Shown here piece after piece: positions 1 to 10,511 of a DNA stretch of 64,000 nucleotides. Source of the DNA: an uncultured Pelagibacteraceae bacterium. GTDB lineage: Bacteria > Pseudomonadota > Alphaproteobacteria > Pelagibacterales > Pelagibacteraceae. The translations under genes were made by a program, and so were the position numbers. The stretch spans positions 34,240 to 98,239 of the forward strand of contig CABYJS010000001.1 in assembly GCA_902519375.1 (NCBI GenBank), written 5' to 3'. Each line of letters starts with the position of its first letter. Positions within the stretch are counted from its first letter, which is position 1. Under the pieces are notes generated by a model that was given only the letters and a program-made list of their open reading frames with translations, did no database searches and had not been told where the DNA came from.

Positions 1-758
1 CAATGCCAAAAATGTATTTTAATAAGAATATAAAAAATTTCAGAATATCAAGTCAAAAACAAAAAATTGATCTTTTATACAATTTAAATGTAGATTTTGT
101 TATCACAAAAAAATTTGATAAAGAATTTTCTAAAACAAAATCAATTAATTTTATTGAAAATATTTTAAAGACAAAACTTAAGGCAAAATTTATTTTTGTA
201 AGTAATAATTTTAGATTTGGTAATAAAAGAGAAGGTGATGTTAAACAATTAATAAAATATGAAGATGCTTGTGATTATAAAATAATCAAACCAAAACCAT
301 TATTGATAAAAAAAAAAATAGTCTCCTCTTCCTTGATCAGAAATCTTTTAGAAATAGGTAAATTGAAGGAAGCAAATAAACTTTTAAATAGGAATTGGTC
401 TATTGAGGGCAAAGTACAAAAAGGAAAACAATTAGGAAAAAAAATTGGTTTTCCAACTGCCAATATTGATATTAAGAATTATGTATTAGCCTGTCCTGGA
501 GTTTATGCAATAAGAGTTAAAATGATTAGCAGCTCAAAAACAATTAAAGGAATAGCAAACTTAGGATACAGACCTACATTCAATGGGAAAAAAATATTAT
601 TAGAGGCTCATTTATTTAATTTTTCTAGAAATATATATAATAAAGATTTAATTGTTGAATTTTTAATGTTTATTAGAAAAGAAAAAAAATTCAAAAACAT
701 GAACCAACTTAAAAAACAAATTAAGACTGACTTATTAATTGCAAAGAAAATGAAATGA
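1..758 (+). CDS. ribF: Bifunctional riboflavin kinase/FAD synthetase, 5' truncated by window edge
   Basis: C-terminal flavokinase motifs (GKVQKGKQLGKKIGFPTANI, PGVYAIRV, GIANLGYRPTF); the N-terminal nucleotidyltransferase start is outside the window. Confidence 0.9.
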   Translation, partial: MPKMYFNKNIKNFRISSQKQKIDLLYNLNVDFVITKKFDKEFSKTKSINFIENILKTKLKAKFIFVSNNFRFGNKREGDVKQLIKYEDACDYKIIKPKPLLIKKKIVSSSLIRNLLEIGKLKEANKLLNRNWSIEGKVQKGKQLGKKIGFPTANIDIKNYVLACPGVYAIRVKMISSSKTIKGIANLGYRPTFNGKKILLEAHLFNFSRNIYNKDLIVEFLMFIRKEKKFKNMNQLKKQIKTDLLIAKKMK

Positions 759-3478
759 ATAAAGATCAAATAAATCTACCCAAAACAGCTTTTTCTATGA
801 AAGCCAATCTACCAATTAGAGAACCTGAAATTTTAAAATTATGGGAGAAAATTGATCTTTATAAAGAATTAAGAGATTCTAGAAATGGTAAGGAAAAATT
901 TGTACTTCATGATGGGCCCCCATATGCAAATGGAAATATTCACATGGGAACTGCTCTCAATAAAATTCTTAAAGATATAATTGTAAAATTTCATCAAATG
1001 GATGGAAAAGACTCTGTCTATGTTCCAGGTTGGGATTGCCATGGATTGCCAATTGAGTGGAAAATAGAAGAGCAATATAAAAAGAATAAAAAAAATAAAA
1101 GCGAAGTCCCAATTGTTGAATTTAGAAAAGAGTGCAGATCTTTTGCTGAAAAATGGATAGAGGTTCATAAAGATCAATTTAAAAGGTTGGGAGTTATTGG
1201 GGATTGGGAAAATTATTATTCTACAATGAGCTATGAAGCAGAAGCTCAAATTGTAAGAGAACTTGCTAAATTCCTCAAAGAAGGAAGTTTGTACAGAGGA
1301 TTCAAACCTGTTTTATGGTCTACTGTAGAAAAAACTGCACTAGCAGATGCTGAAGTAGAATATCAAGATCATAAATCAGATACTATATACGCATGTTTTC
1401 CAGTAAAGTTTTCAAATATTAAAGAGATTGAAAACAGTAGCGTGGTCATTTGGACTACTACTCCTTGGACAATACCCGCAAATAGAGCTTTAGCTTATAA
1501 CGAAAGCTTAGATTACATATTAGTTCAAATAAATGATGATGGCGAATTTAAAAATAGAAAAATTATTATAGCTGAAGCTTTGTTAGAATCAGTAGTCGAT
1601 GAATGTGAAATAAAAGATTATAAAAATTTAAGAAAATTCAAAGGCAAAGATTTTAAAAATACTATTTGTAGTCATCCTTTTTTAGATTTGGGTTATGATT
1701 ACGACATACCAATGCTCGAGGCTCGTTTCGTTACAATCGAACAGGGCACAGGTATAGTCCATTGCGCACCAAGTCATGGACCAGATGATTTTAATCTTTG
1801 TCTTAATAATGGAATAAAAGCGATAGAAACAGTTGACGGAGACGGAAAATATACTAAAAATGTTTCCTTGTTTGAAGGTATACATATCTTTAAAGCTAAT
1901 CCTATTGTTATTGAAAAATTAAAAGAGCAAAAACAACTTTTAATAAACGGGCAACTTACTCACTCATACCCACATTCATGGAGATCTAAGGCTCCGCTTG
2001 TTCATAGAGCTACACCCCAATGGTTTATTTCAATGGAAAGTCATAAGCTTAGAGATAAAGCTTTAAAAGCTATTGATGAAACAACTTTCTACCCAAGCAA
2101 AGGTAAAGAAAGATTAAAATCAATGATTAAAACTAGACCTGATTGGTGTGTTTCAAGACAAAGAGTTTGGGGAGTTCCATTACCGATTTTTATAAATAAA
2201 AATAGTAAAGAAATTCTTATAGATGATGAAGTATTTGAGACAATTGCAAAAATTTACGAAAAAGAAGGCTCTGACTGTTGGTTTTCTGATGATCCCCAAA
2301 AATTTTTAGGTAAAAAATATAAATCAAGTGATTTTGAGAAGCTTAGTGATATTGTAGAAGTATGGTTTGACAGTGGTTCAACGCACTCATTTGTTTTAGA
2401 GAAAAGAAAAGATTTGAAATGGCCTGCATCTATGTATCTTGAAGGTTCTGACCAGCATCGAGGTTGGTTTCATTCATCATTATTAGAGTCATGTGGCACA
2501 AGAGGGAAAGCACCATTTGAGGCAATTCTTTCTCATGGTTTTGTTGTTGATGGTAAAGGTTTAAAAATGTCTAAATCCCTAGGTAATGTGATTGCTCCAG
2601 AAGATATTCTTAAAAAATATGGAGCTGATATCCTTAGAATTTGGGTTGCATCATCAAATTATGCGGAGGATTTAAGAATTGACTATTCAATTCTAGATCA
2701 ACATTCAGAGTCTTACCGAAAGATAAGAAATACTTTTAGATATTTACTTGGAAACCTGAATGATAATTTCGAAGAAATGAATTATGAAAACATCAAGATA
2801 GATCAGTTTCCAGAGTTAGAGCAATTTATGTTACATAAAATTTATTCCTTAAATCTTAAGTTTAGAAAATCTTTTCAAGATTACGACTTTCATAATCTTT
2901 ACAAAGAACTATTAAATTTCTGCACTGTAGATCTGTCAGCCTTCTATTTTGATATAAGAAAAGATGTTTTGTACTGTGATCCTAAGGACTCCAAAAAAAG
3001 AAAATCAACTTTAGTCTTATTAAATATTATTCTTAATTCTCTATTGAAATGGTTCGCACCCATTTTGTCATTTACAACAGAAGAAATTTATCAACTAATT
3101 TCTAAAAGAAATAAAAGTATTCATTTAGAAAAGTTTATTAATTTCCCAAAAAAGTTTGAAAATAACGAGCTAAACAATAAATGGAGTCAAATAGTTAAAA
3201 TTAGAGATATTTGCAATTTAAGTATTGAGGAAAAAAGGGCAAGTAAAGAAATAGGTTCAAGTCTTGAAGCTGATTTAGAAATTAATTTAAATGATAAACT
3301 TTATGCACTAACACAAAATATAGATTTTGCCGAGCTTTGTATAACTTCAAAATCTTCAGTAAAAAAAAATACTAAAGATGAGATATTAGTTGAAACAAAA
3401 AAAGCAAATGGAAATAAATGCCCAATTTGTTGGAAGATTACAACTGAAAAATGTAAAAGACCTTTATGCTCAATTTAA
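755..3478 (+). CDS. ileS: Isoleucyl-tRNA synthetase
   Basis: HDGPPYANGNIHMGTALNKILKD, KMSKSLGN, WFDSGSTHSFVLE, C-terminal Zn-type Cys motif. Confidence 0.98.
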   Translation: MNKDQINLPKTAFSMKANLPIREPEILKLWEKIDLYKELRDSRNGKEKFVLHDGPPYANGNIHMGTALNKILKDIIVKFHQMDGKDSVYVPGWDCHGLPIEWKIEEQYKKNKKNKSEVPIVEFRKECRSFAEKWIEVHKDQFKRLGVIGDWENYYSTMSYEAEAQIVRELAKFLKEGSLYRGFKPVLWSTVEKTALADAEVEYQDHKSDTIYACFPVKFSNIKEIENSSVVIWTTTPWTIPANRALAYNESLDYILVQINDDGEFKNRKIIIAEALLESVVDECEIKDYKNLRKFKGKDFKNTICSHPFLDLGYDYDIPMLEARFVTIEQGTGIVHCAPSHGPDDFNLCLNNGIKAIETVDGDGKYTKNVSLFEGIHIFKANPIVIEKLKEQKQLLINGQLTHSYPHSWRSKAPLVHRATPQWFISMESHKLRDKALKAIDETTFYPSKGKERLKSMIKTRPDWCVSRQRVWGVPLPIFINKNSKEILIDDEVFETIAKIYEKEGSDCWFSDDPQKFLGKKYKSSDFEKLSDIVEVWFDSGSTHSFVLEKRKDLKWPASMYLEGSDQHRGWFHSSLLESCGTRGKAPFEAILSHGFVVDGKGLKMSKSLGNVIAPEDILKKYGADILRIWVASSNYAEDLRIDYSILDQHSESYRKIRNTFRYLLGNLNDNFEEMNYENIKIDQFPELEQFMLHKIYSLNLKFRKSFQDYDFHNLYKELLNFCTVDLSAFYFDIRKDVLYCDPKDSKKRKSTLVLLNIILNSLLKWFAPILSFTTEEIYQLISKRNKSIHLEKFINFPKKFENNELNNKWSQIVKIRDICNLSIEEKRASKEIGSSLEADLEINLNDKLYALTQNIDFAELCITSKSSVKKNTKDEILVETKKANGNKCPICWKITTEKCKRPLCSI

Positions 3479-3957
3479 ACTTTACAAAAAATATTTTTTT
3501 TATTACCTCTTTTTTTGTCACTTTAATATTTTTAATTGATAGGATTTCAAAAATTCTAATAATAAAAAAATCAAGAGAAATTGGAAGTAATGAAATTTTT
3601 TCTTCTAGATTTATAAATTTTGAATTAATTTGGAACAAGGGTATCGCATTTGGTTTATTTTCATTAGATGAGGGTTCAGCTTATCAAATGATATCATTGA
3701 TTATTTTTTTGATAATAATTATTCTTGTTTATCTAATAATTAAATCTAATGGATATGAGAAACTTGGATATATTTTGATATTAGGCGGGGCTTTAGGCAA
3801 CCTTTTTGATAGAATATTCTATAATGCTGTGCCAGACTTTATTGACTTGCATGTAAATAATTTTCATTGGTTTATTTTTAATATAGCAGATATATTTATC
3901 AGTATAGGCGTTTTATGTCTTATTTTAGTCGAAATTTTTTATAAAAAAGAAGTATGA
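3466..3957 (+). CDS. lspA: Lipoprotein signal peptidase (signal peptidase II)
   Basis: NKGIAFGLF, GGALGNLFDRI, VPDFIDLHV, FNIADIFISIG motifs. Confidence 0.95.
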   Translation: MLNLNFTKNIFFITSFFVTLIFLIDRISKILIIKKSREIGSNEIFSSRFINFELIWNKGIAFGLFSLDEGSAYQMISLIIFLIIIILVYLIIKSNGYEKLGYILILGGALGNLFDRIFYNAVPDFIDLHVNNFHWFIFNIADIFISIGVLCLILVEIFYKKEV

Positions 3958-4268
3958 AATATTTTTTAAATTTTTTTTTATTTCTCACAATTTCACTTAT
4001 TTTAGGAGCATGCTCTGGTTTAAAAGAAAATCTTTCACTTAAAAAAAAACAAGGAGTCGATGAATTTTTGATAGAAAGAAAAGAACCTCTGACAGTTCCA
4101 CCTGACTTCACAAGCCTTCCAAAACCCAGAAATTCATCAAGTGATGAAATAGATGATGAACAAAGTATAGATTTAAAAAAAGTTTTGAATAAAAGTAAAG
4201 AAACAAATCAAATTAGCTCATCTGATGACCTGGAAAAGTCAATTTCTGATATCTTAAATAAAAGATGA
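3954..4268 (+). CDS. Small lipoprotein, DUF3035-like
   Basis: Lipobox ILGACSG; 'PLTVPPDFTSLPKP' resembles the alphaproteobacterial DUF3035 family; directly follows lspA. Confidence 0.6.
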   Translation: MKYFLNFFLFLTISLILGACSGLKENLSLKKKQGVDEFLIERKEPLTVPPDFTSLPKPRNSSSDEIDDEQSIDLKKVLNKSKETNQISSSDDLEKSISDILNKR

Positions 4269-5431
4269 AAATAACCAATAATATTTTTTTTAAGAATTTT
4301 AAAGATAAATTCTCGTCAAAAAGAAATAATAGGATTAAATTAATTTTGAGAAAAATTGATAATGAAATCATAAATTCACTTAAACCTGGTTATAAGTATT
4401 CCTACTCAAAAAAAATAATAAATAGATATAAAAAAAAATTTTTAACTTTGAGATTAATTGGGATGGGAGGTTCAATTCTTGGCGCTAAAGCTATTTTTAG
4501 TTTTTTAAAAAAAAAGGTAAGAAAGAAAATAACTTTTTTTGACAATTTATCTCCATTTTTTAGTATTGATAAAAAAAAAGATGTATTAAATATAATAATT
4601 TCTAAATCTGGAAATACATTAGAGACAATTTCTAATGTGAATAATATTATTCAAAAAAAACAAAAAAGTATCTTTATTATTGAAAAAAATAAAAGTTATC
4701 TGAGGTTACTAGCAGAAAAGATGAAGTCTGAAGTCATAGATCATAATAATTTTATAGGTGGAAGATATTCAGTTTTATCAGAGGTAGGAATGTTACCAGC
4801 TAGTTTAGTAGGGCTTAATGAAAAAAAATTTAAACAATATAATTATCTGATCAAAAAAAAAAATTTTATAAGTTCTCTTATTCAAAATGTGAATAATATT
4901 TTATTTTTTATTAAACATAGAAGATACAATTCAATCATTATAAATTATGATGAGCGTGCAGATGATTTATTTAAATGGTATCAACAACTTGTTGGTGAAA
5001 GTTTAGGAAAAAAGCAGAAAGGTATTTTTCCCTCAATTTCTACAATGCCAAAAGATAACCATAGTCTTATGCAACTTTATTTAGATGGACCAAAAAAAAA
5101 TTTTTTCACTTTTTTTAGTGTCAAAGAAAAAAAATCAAATAAAATTTTCAATCACTCTATTTTTAAATCTCATGAATATATTAAAAATAAAAAATTTAGT
5201 GAAATATTGAATGCTCAAAAGAATGCTACTGAAAAAGTTTTTTATAAAAACAAAATTCCATTTAGAAGTTTTGAGATCTTAAATAGAAATGAAGAAGTTT
5301 TAGGTGAATTATTTACATTCTTTATTTTAGAAACAATTTTGATAGGAAAATTTTTGAATATAAATCCCTATGATCAGCCAGCAGTAGAAATGATCAAAAA
5401 AGATACTAAAAAGATTTTAAAAAATTCTTAG
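4265..5431 (+). CDS. pgi: Glucose-6-phosphate isomerase (short form)
   Basis: GMGGSILGAKAIF, SKSGNTLETISN, DNHSLMQLYLDGP, NPYDQPAVEMIK motifs. Confidence 0.85.
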   Translation: MKITNNIFFKNFKDKFSSKRNNRIKLILRKIDNEIINSLKPGYKYSYSKKIINRYKKKFLTLRLIGMGGSILGAKAIFSFLKKKVRKKITFFDNLSPFFSIDKKKDVLNIIISKSGNTLETISNVNNIIQKKQKSIFIIEKNKSYLRLLAEKMKSEVIDHNNFIGGRYSVLSEVGMLPASLVGLNEKKFKQYNYLIKKKNFISSLIQNVNNILFFIKHRRYNSIIINYDERADDLFKWYQQLVGESLGKKQKGIFPSISTMPKDNHSLMQLYLDGPKKNFFTFFSVKEKKSNKIFNHSIFKSHEYIKNKKFSEILNAQKNATEKVFYKNKIPFRSFEILNRNEEVLGELFTFFILETILIGKFLNINPYDQPAVEMIKKDTKKILKNS

Positions 5432-5988
5432 CGTCCTATAATTATTTTTGAAATCCCATATACACGAGTATCCAAAATTTTTAATTTATTTGAGATAACT
5501 AAATCATCTTTTTTGTGCCTATGAATAATTATTACACCTTTATTATTCAAAATTTTTTTGTCTAATATTTTTTCTACTAATAAGTTTACCCTTTTCTCTT
5601 TGTAAGGGGGGTCAATAAAAATTATATTAATTTTTTCATTTAAAGTTTTTTCATATTGAAAAAAATTAAAACAATCTTGCTGAAATAAATTACATTTTTC
5701 CTCAAGTTTTAAATCTAAAATATTTCTTTTTAAAATTTTCACTGTTTGAGAATAATTTTCAAAAAAGTAAACTTTTTTTGCACCTCTTGAAATACATTCT
5801 AATCCAAACGAACCCGAGCCAGAAAAAAAATCAAGAATGATCGATTGGCTAATCTTAAGGTCAAATTTATTAGAATTTTCTAGAAGATTAAATATAGACT
5901 CTTTGACCATGTCTCTTAATGGTCTGGTATTTTTATCAGATGGAAATAAAATTTTTTTACCTCTTAAATCTCCAGCTATTATTCTCAT
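5428..5988 (-). CDS. rsmD: 16S rRNA (guanine966-N2)-methyltransferase
   Basis: MRIIAGDLRGKKI, RPLRDMVKESIFNLL, LDFFSGSGSFGLEC, IDPPY. Confidence 0.95.
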   Translation of the reverse strand: MRIIAGDLRGKKILFPSDKNTRPLRDMVKESIFNLLENSNKFDLKISQSIILDFFSGSGSFGLECISRGAKKVYFFENYSQTVKILKRNILDLKLEEKCNLFQQDCFNFFQYEKTLNEKINIIFIDPPYKEKRVNLLVEKILDKKILNNKGVIIIHRHKKDDLVISNKLKILDTRVYGISKIIIGR

Positions 5989-7250
5989 TAATCTATAACT
6001 TTGTACCCTATATCTTTTCTAAAAAAACCACCTTCCCAATTTAGCTGGTTAATCAGTTTAAATATCCCATTTCGACCTTCTTGGAATTCATCAGACCTGA
6101 TAACGAAATTTAAAACTCTACCTCCATTGGAATAAATTTTATTATCTATAGTTTTCGTGCCAGCATGAAAAATGAATTCATTTTTTTTTAGACTTATCTT
6201 TTTTAAGTTTCTTATTTCAATTTCTTTTTCAAATTTATCTGGGTATCCTTTTGAACACATAACTATACAAATTGATTTATCATCAAACCATTCTATATTT
6301 ATTTTATTTAAAGTTTTATTTATACATGCATCAATTATTTCATAAAAATCTGTTTTAAGTTTTGGAAGAATAGTCTGACACTCTGGATCACCCATTCTTA
6401 CATTATACTCAATTAGAAATGGTTCCCCTTCGACTATCATTAAACCAACATACAAAAAACCTTTAAACTCTGTGTTTAATTCTTCTAAACCTTTTAGTGT
6501 TGGTATTACAATTTTATTTAAAATTTTTTTATTAAGATCCTTGCTTTCTAATCTAGATGGACTGTAGGCACCCATCCCCCCAGTATTTTTTCCTTTGTCA
6601 CCCTCAAAAACCCTTTTATGATCTTGAGCTGTACCAAATTGTTTAAACATTTTCCCGTCTGAGATGATAAAAAAACTCATTTCTTCACCTTCTAAAAATT
6701 CTTCAATTAAGACTTCATTTGTTTTACCAAACTTTCCATCCAATATTTCATCAACAGCCAATGAAGCTTTAATTTTATTTTCGCATATATACACTCCTTT
6801 ACCAGAGGCCAACCCATCTGCTTTAACAACAATCGGATACTTACAACTATCAAAAAACTTGTTTGCTTCTAATTTATTATTAAAAATTCCAAATTTAGCA
6901 GTTGGAATATTGTATTTCTCACAAATTTTTTTTGTAAAAATCTTAGAACCCTCTAACTTTGAGGCAATTTTATTTGGACCAAATACCTTAATATTTTCTT
7001 TTTCTAAGAAATCAGTAATTCCATCAACCAAAGGTTTTTCAGGGCCGATGATAACTTGATCAATATTCTTTTCTTTAATAAAAACCTCTAATTTTCTAAA
7101 ATCACTTGGATCAATATCGACGTTTTCTGCAATATCATTTGTGCCTGCATTTCCTGGTATACAGTAAATTTTACTAACTTTCGGTGAATTTAATAGTGCG
7201 CAGCATAGAGCATGTTCTCTTCCTCCACTTCCTATTACAACAACTTTCAT
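5988..7250 (-). CDS. purD: Phosphoribosylamine-glycine ligase
   Basis: MKVVVIGSGGREHAL, GPEKPLVDG, KADGLASGKGV, QDHKRVFEGDKGKNTGGMGAYSP. Confidence 0.98.
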   Translation of the reverse strand: MKVVVIGSGGREHALCCALLNSPKVSKIYCIPGNAGTNDIAENVDIDPSDFRKLEVFIKEKNIDQVIIGPEKPLVDGITDFLEKENIKVFGPNKIASKLEGSKIFTKKICEKYNIPTAKFGIFNNKLEANKFFDSCKYPIVVKADGLASGKGVYICENKIKASLAVDEILDGKFGKTNEVLIEEFLEGEEMSFFIISDGKMFKQFGTAQDHKRVFEGDKGKNTGGMGAYSPSRLESKDLNKKILNKIVIPTLKGLEELNTEFKGFLYVGLMIVEGEPFLIEYNVRMGDPECQTILPKLKTDFYEIIDACINKTLNKINIEWFDDKSICIVMCSKGYPDKFEKEIEIRNLKKISLKKNEFIFHAGTKTIDNKIYSNGGRVLNFVIRSDEFQEGRNGIFKLINQLNWEGGFFRKDIGYKVID

Positions 7251-7271
7251 ATATTAATATATAAACTAAAA

Positions 7272-7460
7272 ATGTTTAAAAAATTAGCAAAAATAAAATA
7301 TTTACCGAACAATTTTGAAGTTATTCAAGATGGTGATTATGTTATATGTGCAGTATCAGGTAAAAAAATTTCATTAAAAAATTTGAATTATTGGAATGTA
7401 GAGTTACAAGAAGCTTATTTTTCATATGTAGAAGCTTCATTAAAAAGAGATAAAGTTTAA
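7272..7460 (+). CDS. DUF2093-family protein
   Basis: Small basic protein 'KYLPNNFEVIQDGDYVICAVSGKKISLKNLNYWNVELQEAYFS'; ATG at 7272 chosen because the longer ORF overlaps the purD start. Confidence 0.7.
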   Translation: MFKKLAKIKYLPNNFEVIQDGDYVICAVSGKKISLKNLNYWNVELQEAYFSYVEASLKRDKV

Positions 7461-7461
7461 A

Positions 7462-8325
7462 TTATTTCCATCTATTATGTGACCATATCCATTGATCTGG
7501 ATTTTTTTTAATCATGTCCTCAAGAAGCTCATTTAATTTTGTAGTTATTAATTGAATGTTTGCCTCTTTAGAAAACTCCAGAGGCTGGTGAAAAGTAATT
7601 CTAAAACCTTCTACGTCTTTTCTTTCGATGTAAACTGGAATTATTTTTGTGTCAAATTTTTTAATAAACTGGGCAGGTATAGTTGTGGTTAAAGCTTTTT
7701 CACCGAATAAATTAGATCTAATACCTTGAGAAACTCTTTGATCAATCATTAAGGCAACCGAAGTCCCTTTTTTAAAATTTATTAATAATTCTTTTGTTCC
7801 GGAAATACCTTTTTTTATTTGCTTTCTACAAATATATTTTTTTCTAATATTCTCCATTAGCGGGTTAAGAAATTTGTTATTTAGAGGCCGATATAATGCA
7901 GCTAAATCTATACCAGATTTTTCTATTTGCATTGCCAATAATTCAAAATTATTAAAATGACCTGATATAAATATGACTGGTTTAGAATCTTTCTTTACCT
8001 TTTCTAGAATATTTTGATTTTCAATCACTATATTTTTTTTTCCAATTTGATTTAGTCTAAAATCTTTAATAAACATATACTCAGAAAAAATCTGTCCATA
8101 ATTGAACCACATCTTTTTTAAAATTTTTTTTCTCTCTTTTTCATCTAAATTAGGGAAAGCTTTTGACAAATTTGAAAATATAATTCTTTTAGACCTAAAC
8201 ATTGGACCAAATAAAGTCATAATGTTTCCAGATAAAAATCTTGAGAATTTAAGTCCTATAATTTTAAAAATTCCAAATAAAAAGATAATACAAATAAATT
8301 GTAAAAAATATTTAATGTTTTTCAT
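7462..8325 (-). CDS. lpxL: Lipid A biosynthesis acyltransferase (LpxL/HtrB family)
   Basis: SGHFNNFELLAM, ALYRPLNN, ALMIDQRVSQGI, NPDQWIWSHNRWK. Confidence 0.85.
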   Translation of the reverse strand: MKNIKYFLQFICIIFLFGIFKIIGLKFSRFLSGNIMTLFGPMFRSKRIIFSNLSKAFPNLDEKERKKILKKMWFNYGQIFSEYMFIKDFRLNQIGKKNIVIENQNILEKVKKDSKPVIFISGHFNNFELLAMQIEKSGIDLAALYRPLNNKFLNPLMENIRKKYICRKQIKKGISGTKELLINFKKGTSVALMIDQRVSQGIRSNLFGEKALTTTIPAQFIKKFDTKIIPVYIERKDVEGFRITFHQPLEFSKEANIQLITTKLNELLEDMIKKNPDQWIWSHNRWK

Positions 8326-9268
8326 CTACTTTTGATTTAATAAAATTAATTAATTTTTCTTCATCTTCAATAATTAAATCTATTTCTAAAAAATCTATAC
8401 CTGTGCGATTTTTTTCAGATAATTTAACATAGTCTTTTTCAGTAGTAATTATTTTAGCATTTAGGCTCTTTGCATCCTCTTTAATTTTTTCTATATCCCT
8501 ATCCTCGTAAGAATTGTGATCAGGAAAGACTATTTCTTCAATAATATTCATTCTATTTGCAGTCAAAGTCTCTCTAAAACCCCTTGGATTACCTATCCCA
8601 GAAAAAATTATAAATTTATCCTCAATATTAAATTTATTTAAATTAATTGGTTTATAATAAGTTTGAAAAATTTTGATTTCGGGATTCTGATTTTTTATTA
8701 AATTAATGATTTGATTCATAGATGAATCGTAATTGTTGCTTTTTAAAAAAACAATATCATATTTTTTCAAGCTATCTAATTTTTCCCTTAACGGTCCTGA
8801 TGGTAAAATACATCCGTTTCCAATCCAATCTTTTTTATCAAAACATACTATTTGAAGATCATAATTTATTTTTTTATCCTGCAAACCATCATCAAATATT
8901 ATCAATCTATTATTTTGGTTTATAGCTTTTTTAATAATTTTTGTTCTATCTCTTTCACAAATTAAATTTGTTTTGTTCTTTAATAAAATTTGTTCATCGA
9001 TCTGAGACGAATAATATTTTTTTCCAATACAAACATTTGAGTAAATATTTTTACAGATATTGAATAATTTTATTGTAGCTGGAGTTTTACCAGTTCCTCC
9101 TAAATATATGTTGCCAATACAAATTGATTTAATTTTACTGTTTTTTTTTGAAGACTTTAAGTTAAGTAGTATATTATTGATTTTTACAGGAATAGTAAAA
9201 GGCATTAGAATATAAGAGAGAAAGTTAGGCTTTTTTAGGTCCCAAAATTTAGGTTTTTTAAATCTCAT
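8312..9268 (-). CDS. lpxK: Tetraacyldisaccharide 4'-kinase
   Basis: P-loop-like IYLGGTGKTPATI, IFDDGLQDKKI, LPSGPLREKL, FSGIGNPRGF, FPDHNSY. Confidence 0.93.
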   Translation of the reverse strand: MRFKKPKFWDLKKPNFLSYILMPFTIPVKINNILLNLKSSKKNSKIKSICIGNIYLGGTGKTPATIKLFNICKNIYSNVCIGKKYYSSQIDEQILLKNKTNLICERDRTKIIKKAINQNNRLIIFDDGLQDKKINYDLQIVCFDKKDWIGNGCILPSGPLREKLDSLKKYDIVFLKSNNYDSSMNQIINLIKNQNPEIKIFQTYYKPINLNKFNIEDKFIIFSGIGNPRGFRETLTANRMNIIEEIVFPDHNSYEDRDIEKIKEDAKSLNAKIITTEKDYVKLSEKNRTGIDFLEIDLIIEDEEKLINFIKSKVDEKH

Positions 9269-10511
9269 TTTTAATTAATAAATCGATATCATTATGTGTT
9301 TTTTTCAAAACGTCTTGACCAATTAAAAATAATTTTCTTTGTATCTTTTTTGATCTATTATTTTTAGAAAAAAGTTTTTTTAATACCCGCAACATTTCTG
9401 ATTGATTAGATATCCTATAAGAGACTTTGTTTTTTTTTAGAAAACTATAGACTTCTTTAAAGTTTGAAACATGTGGACCGTGAATAACGTTGCAACCATA
9501 TCGAGTTGCTTCTAATGGGTTTTGTCCTCCATGATTTATTATGGAACCTCCTAAAAAAATATTTTTAGAAATATTAAAAAATGACTTAGTTAATCCATAC
9601 ACGTCTACAAGGTAAATATCAATTTCTTTATCAATTTTTTTATTTGATTTATGAGTGTGAACTTTTAAGTTGATATTTTCTAACTCATCTTTGACGCTAT
9701 TGGCTCTGTCTATATGCCTTGGAATAATTATTGTTAATAAATCTTTATATTTTTTTTTAAGCTCTTTATGAATTAATCCACATAATTTCTCTTCAGTCTC
9801 ATGGGTACTCGACGCACACCAAACTTTTCGAGCTTTGATTAATTTTTGTACACCTTTTTTAAGAAAGATACTTTCATTCTCTGATTGAGAAAATTTAAGG
9901 TTTCCATAAAATTTTGGTCTTTTAATTCCGAGTTTTTTACAAAAACTTTGAGACTCTGTGCTTGCAGATAAACATAAATTAAATTTAGCAAAAATTTTTT
10001 TTGAAAAGCTAGGAAATAACTTCCATCTTTTAAATGTTTTTTTCGTGATTCTTGCATTAATCAGATTTATACTAACTTTTTTTCTGATGAGATTATTTAT
10101 CATATTTGGCCAAATTTCTGAGTCTATAAAAAATACTAAAGAGGGTTTCCAATATTCAATAAATTTTTTCGAATGAAAATTTGTGTCTATAGGAAAAAAT
10201 TGGTGAATTACTTTCTTTAACTTGAAATTTTTAACAATTTTTGATGAACTTAAAGTGTTTGAAGTAACTAAGATTTGTTTGATTATTTTATTTTTTTCTA
10301 ATCTTTCAAGAAGTGGAACAATACTTTGTAACTCTCCAACACTCGCTCCATGAAACCAAATAACTTTTCCATCAGTTCTTTTTTCAGAAAAAAAACAAAA
10401 TTTCTCTAAAAATCTTTTTGGGTCTTCTTTCTTTCTTATTAATCTAAGCAGAACAATTAATGGGGAAATGATGAATATTATATTTAGTAAGAATCTATAA
10501 ATATAAATCAT
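9258..10511 (-). CDS. waaA: 3-deoxy-D-manno-octulosonic acid transferase
   Basis: WFHGASVGELQSIVPLLE, SEIWPNMINNL, FLGGSIINHGGQNPLEA. Confidence 0.93.
   Translation of the reverse strand: MIYIYRFLLNIIFIISPLIVLLRLIRKKEDPKRFLEKFCFFSEKRTDGKVIWFHGASVGELQSIVPLLERLEKNKIIKQILVTSNTLSSSKIVKNFKLKKVIHQFFPIDTNFHSKKFIEYWKPSLVFFIDSEIWPNMINNLIRKKVSINLINARITKKTFKRWKLFPSFSKKIFAKFNLCLSASTESQSFCKKLGIKRPKFYGNLKFSQSENESIFLKKGVQKLIKARKVWCASSTHETEEKLCGLIHKELKKKYKDLLTIIIPRHIDRANSVKDELENINLKVHTHKSNKKIDKEIDIYLVDVYGLTKSFFNISKNIFLGGSIINHGGQNPLEATRYGCNVIHGPHVSNFKEVYSFLKKNKVSYRISNQSEMLRVLKKLFSKNNRSKKIQRKLFLIGQDVLKKTHNDIDLLIKNEI

Noticed and set aside
869-1249. Minus-strand 126-aa ORF within ileS
   Set aside because: Shadow ORF of an unmistakable ileS frame.
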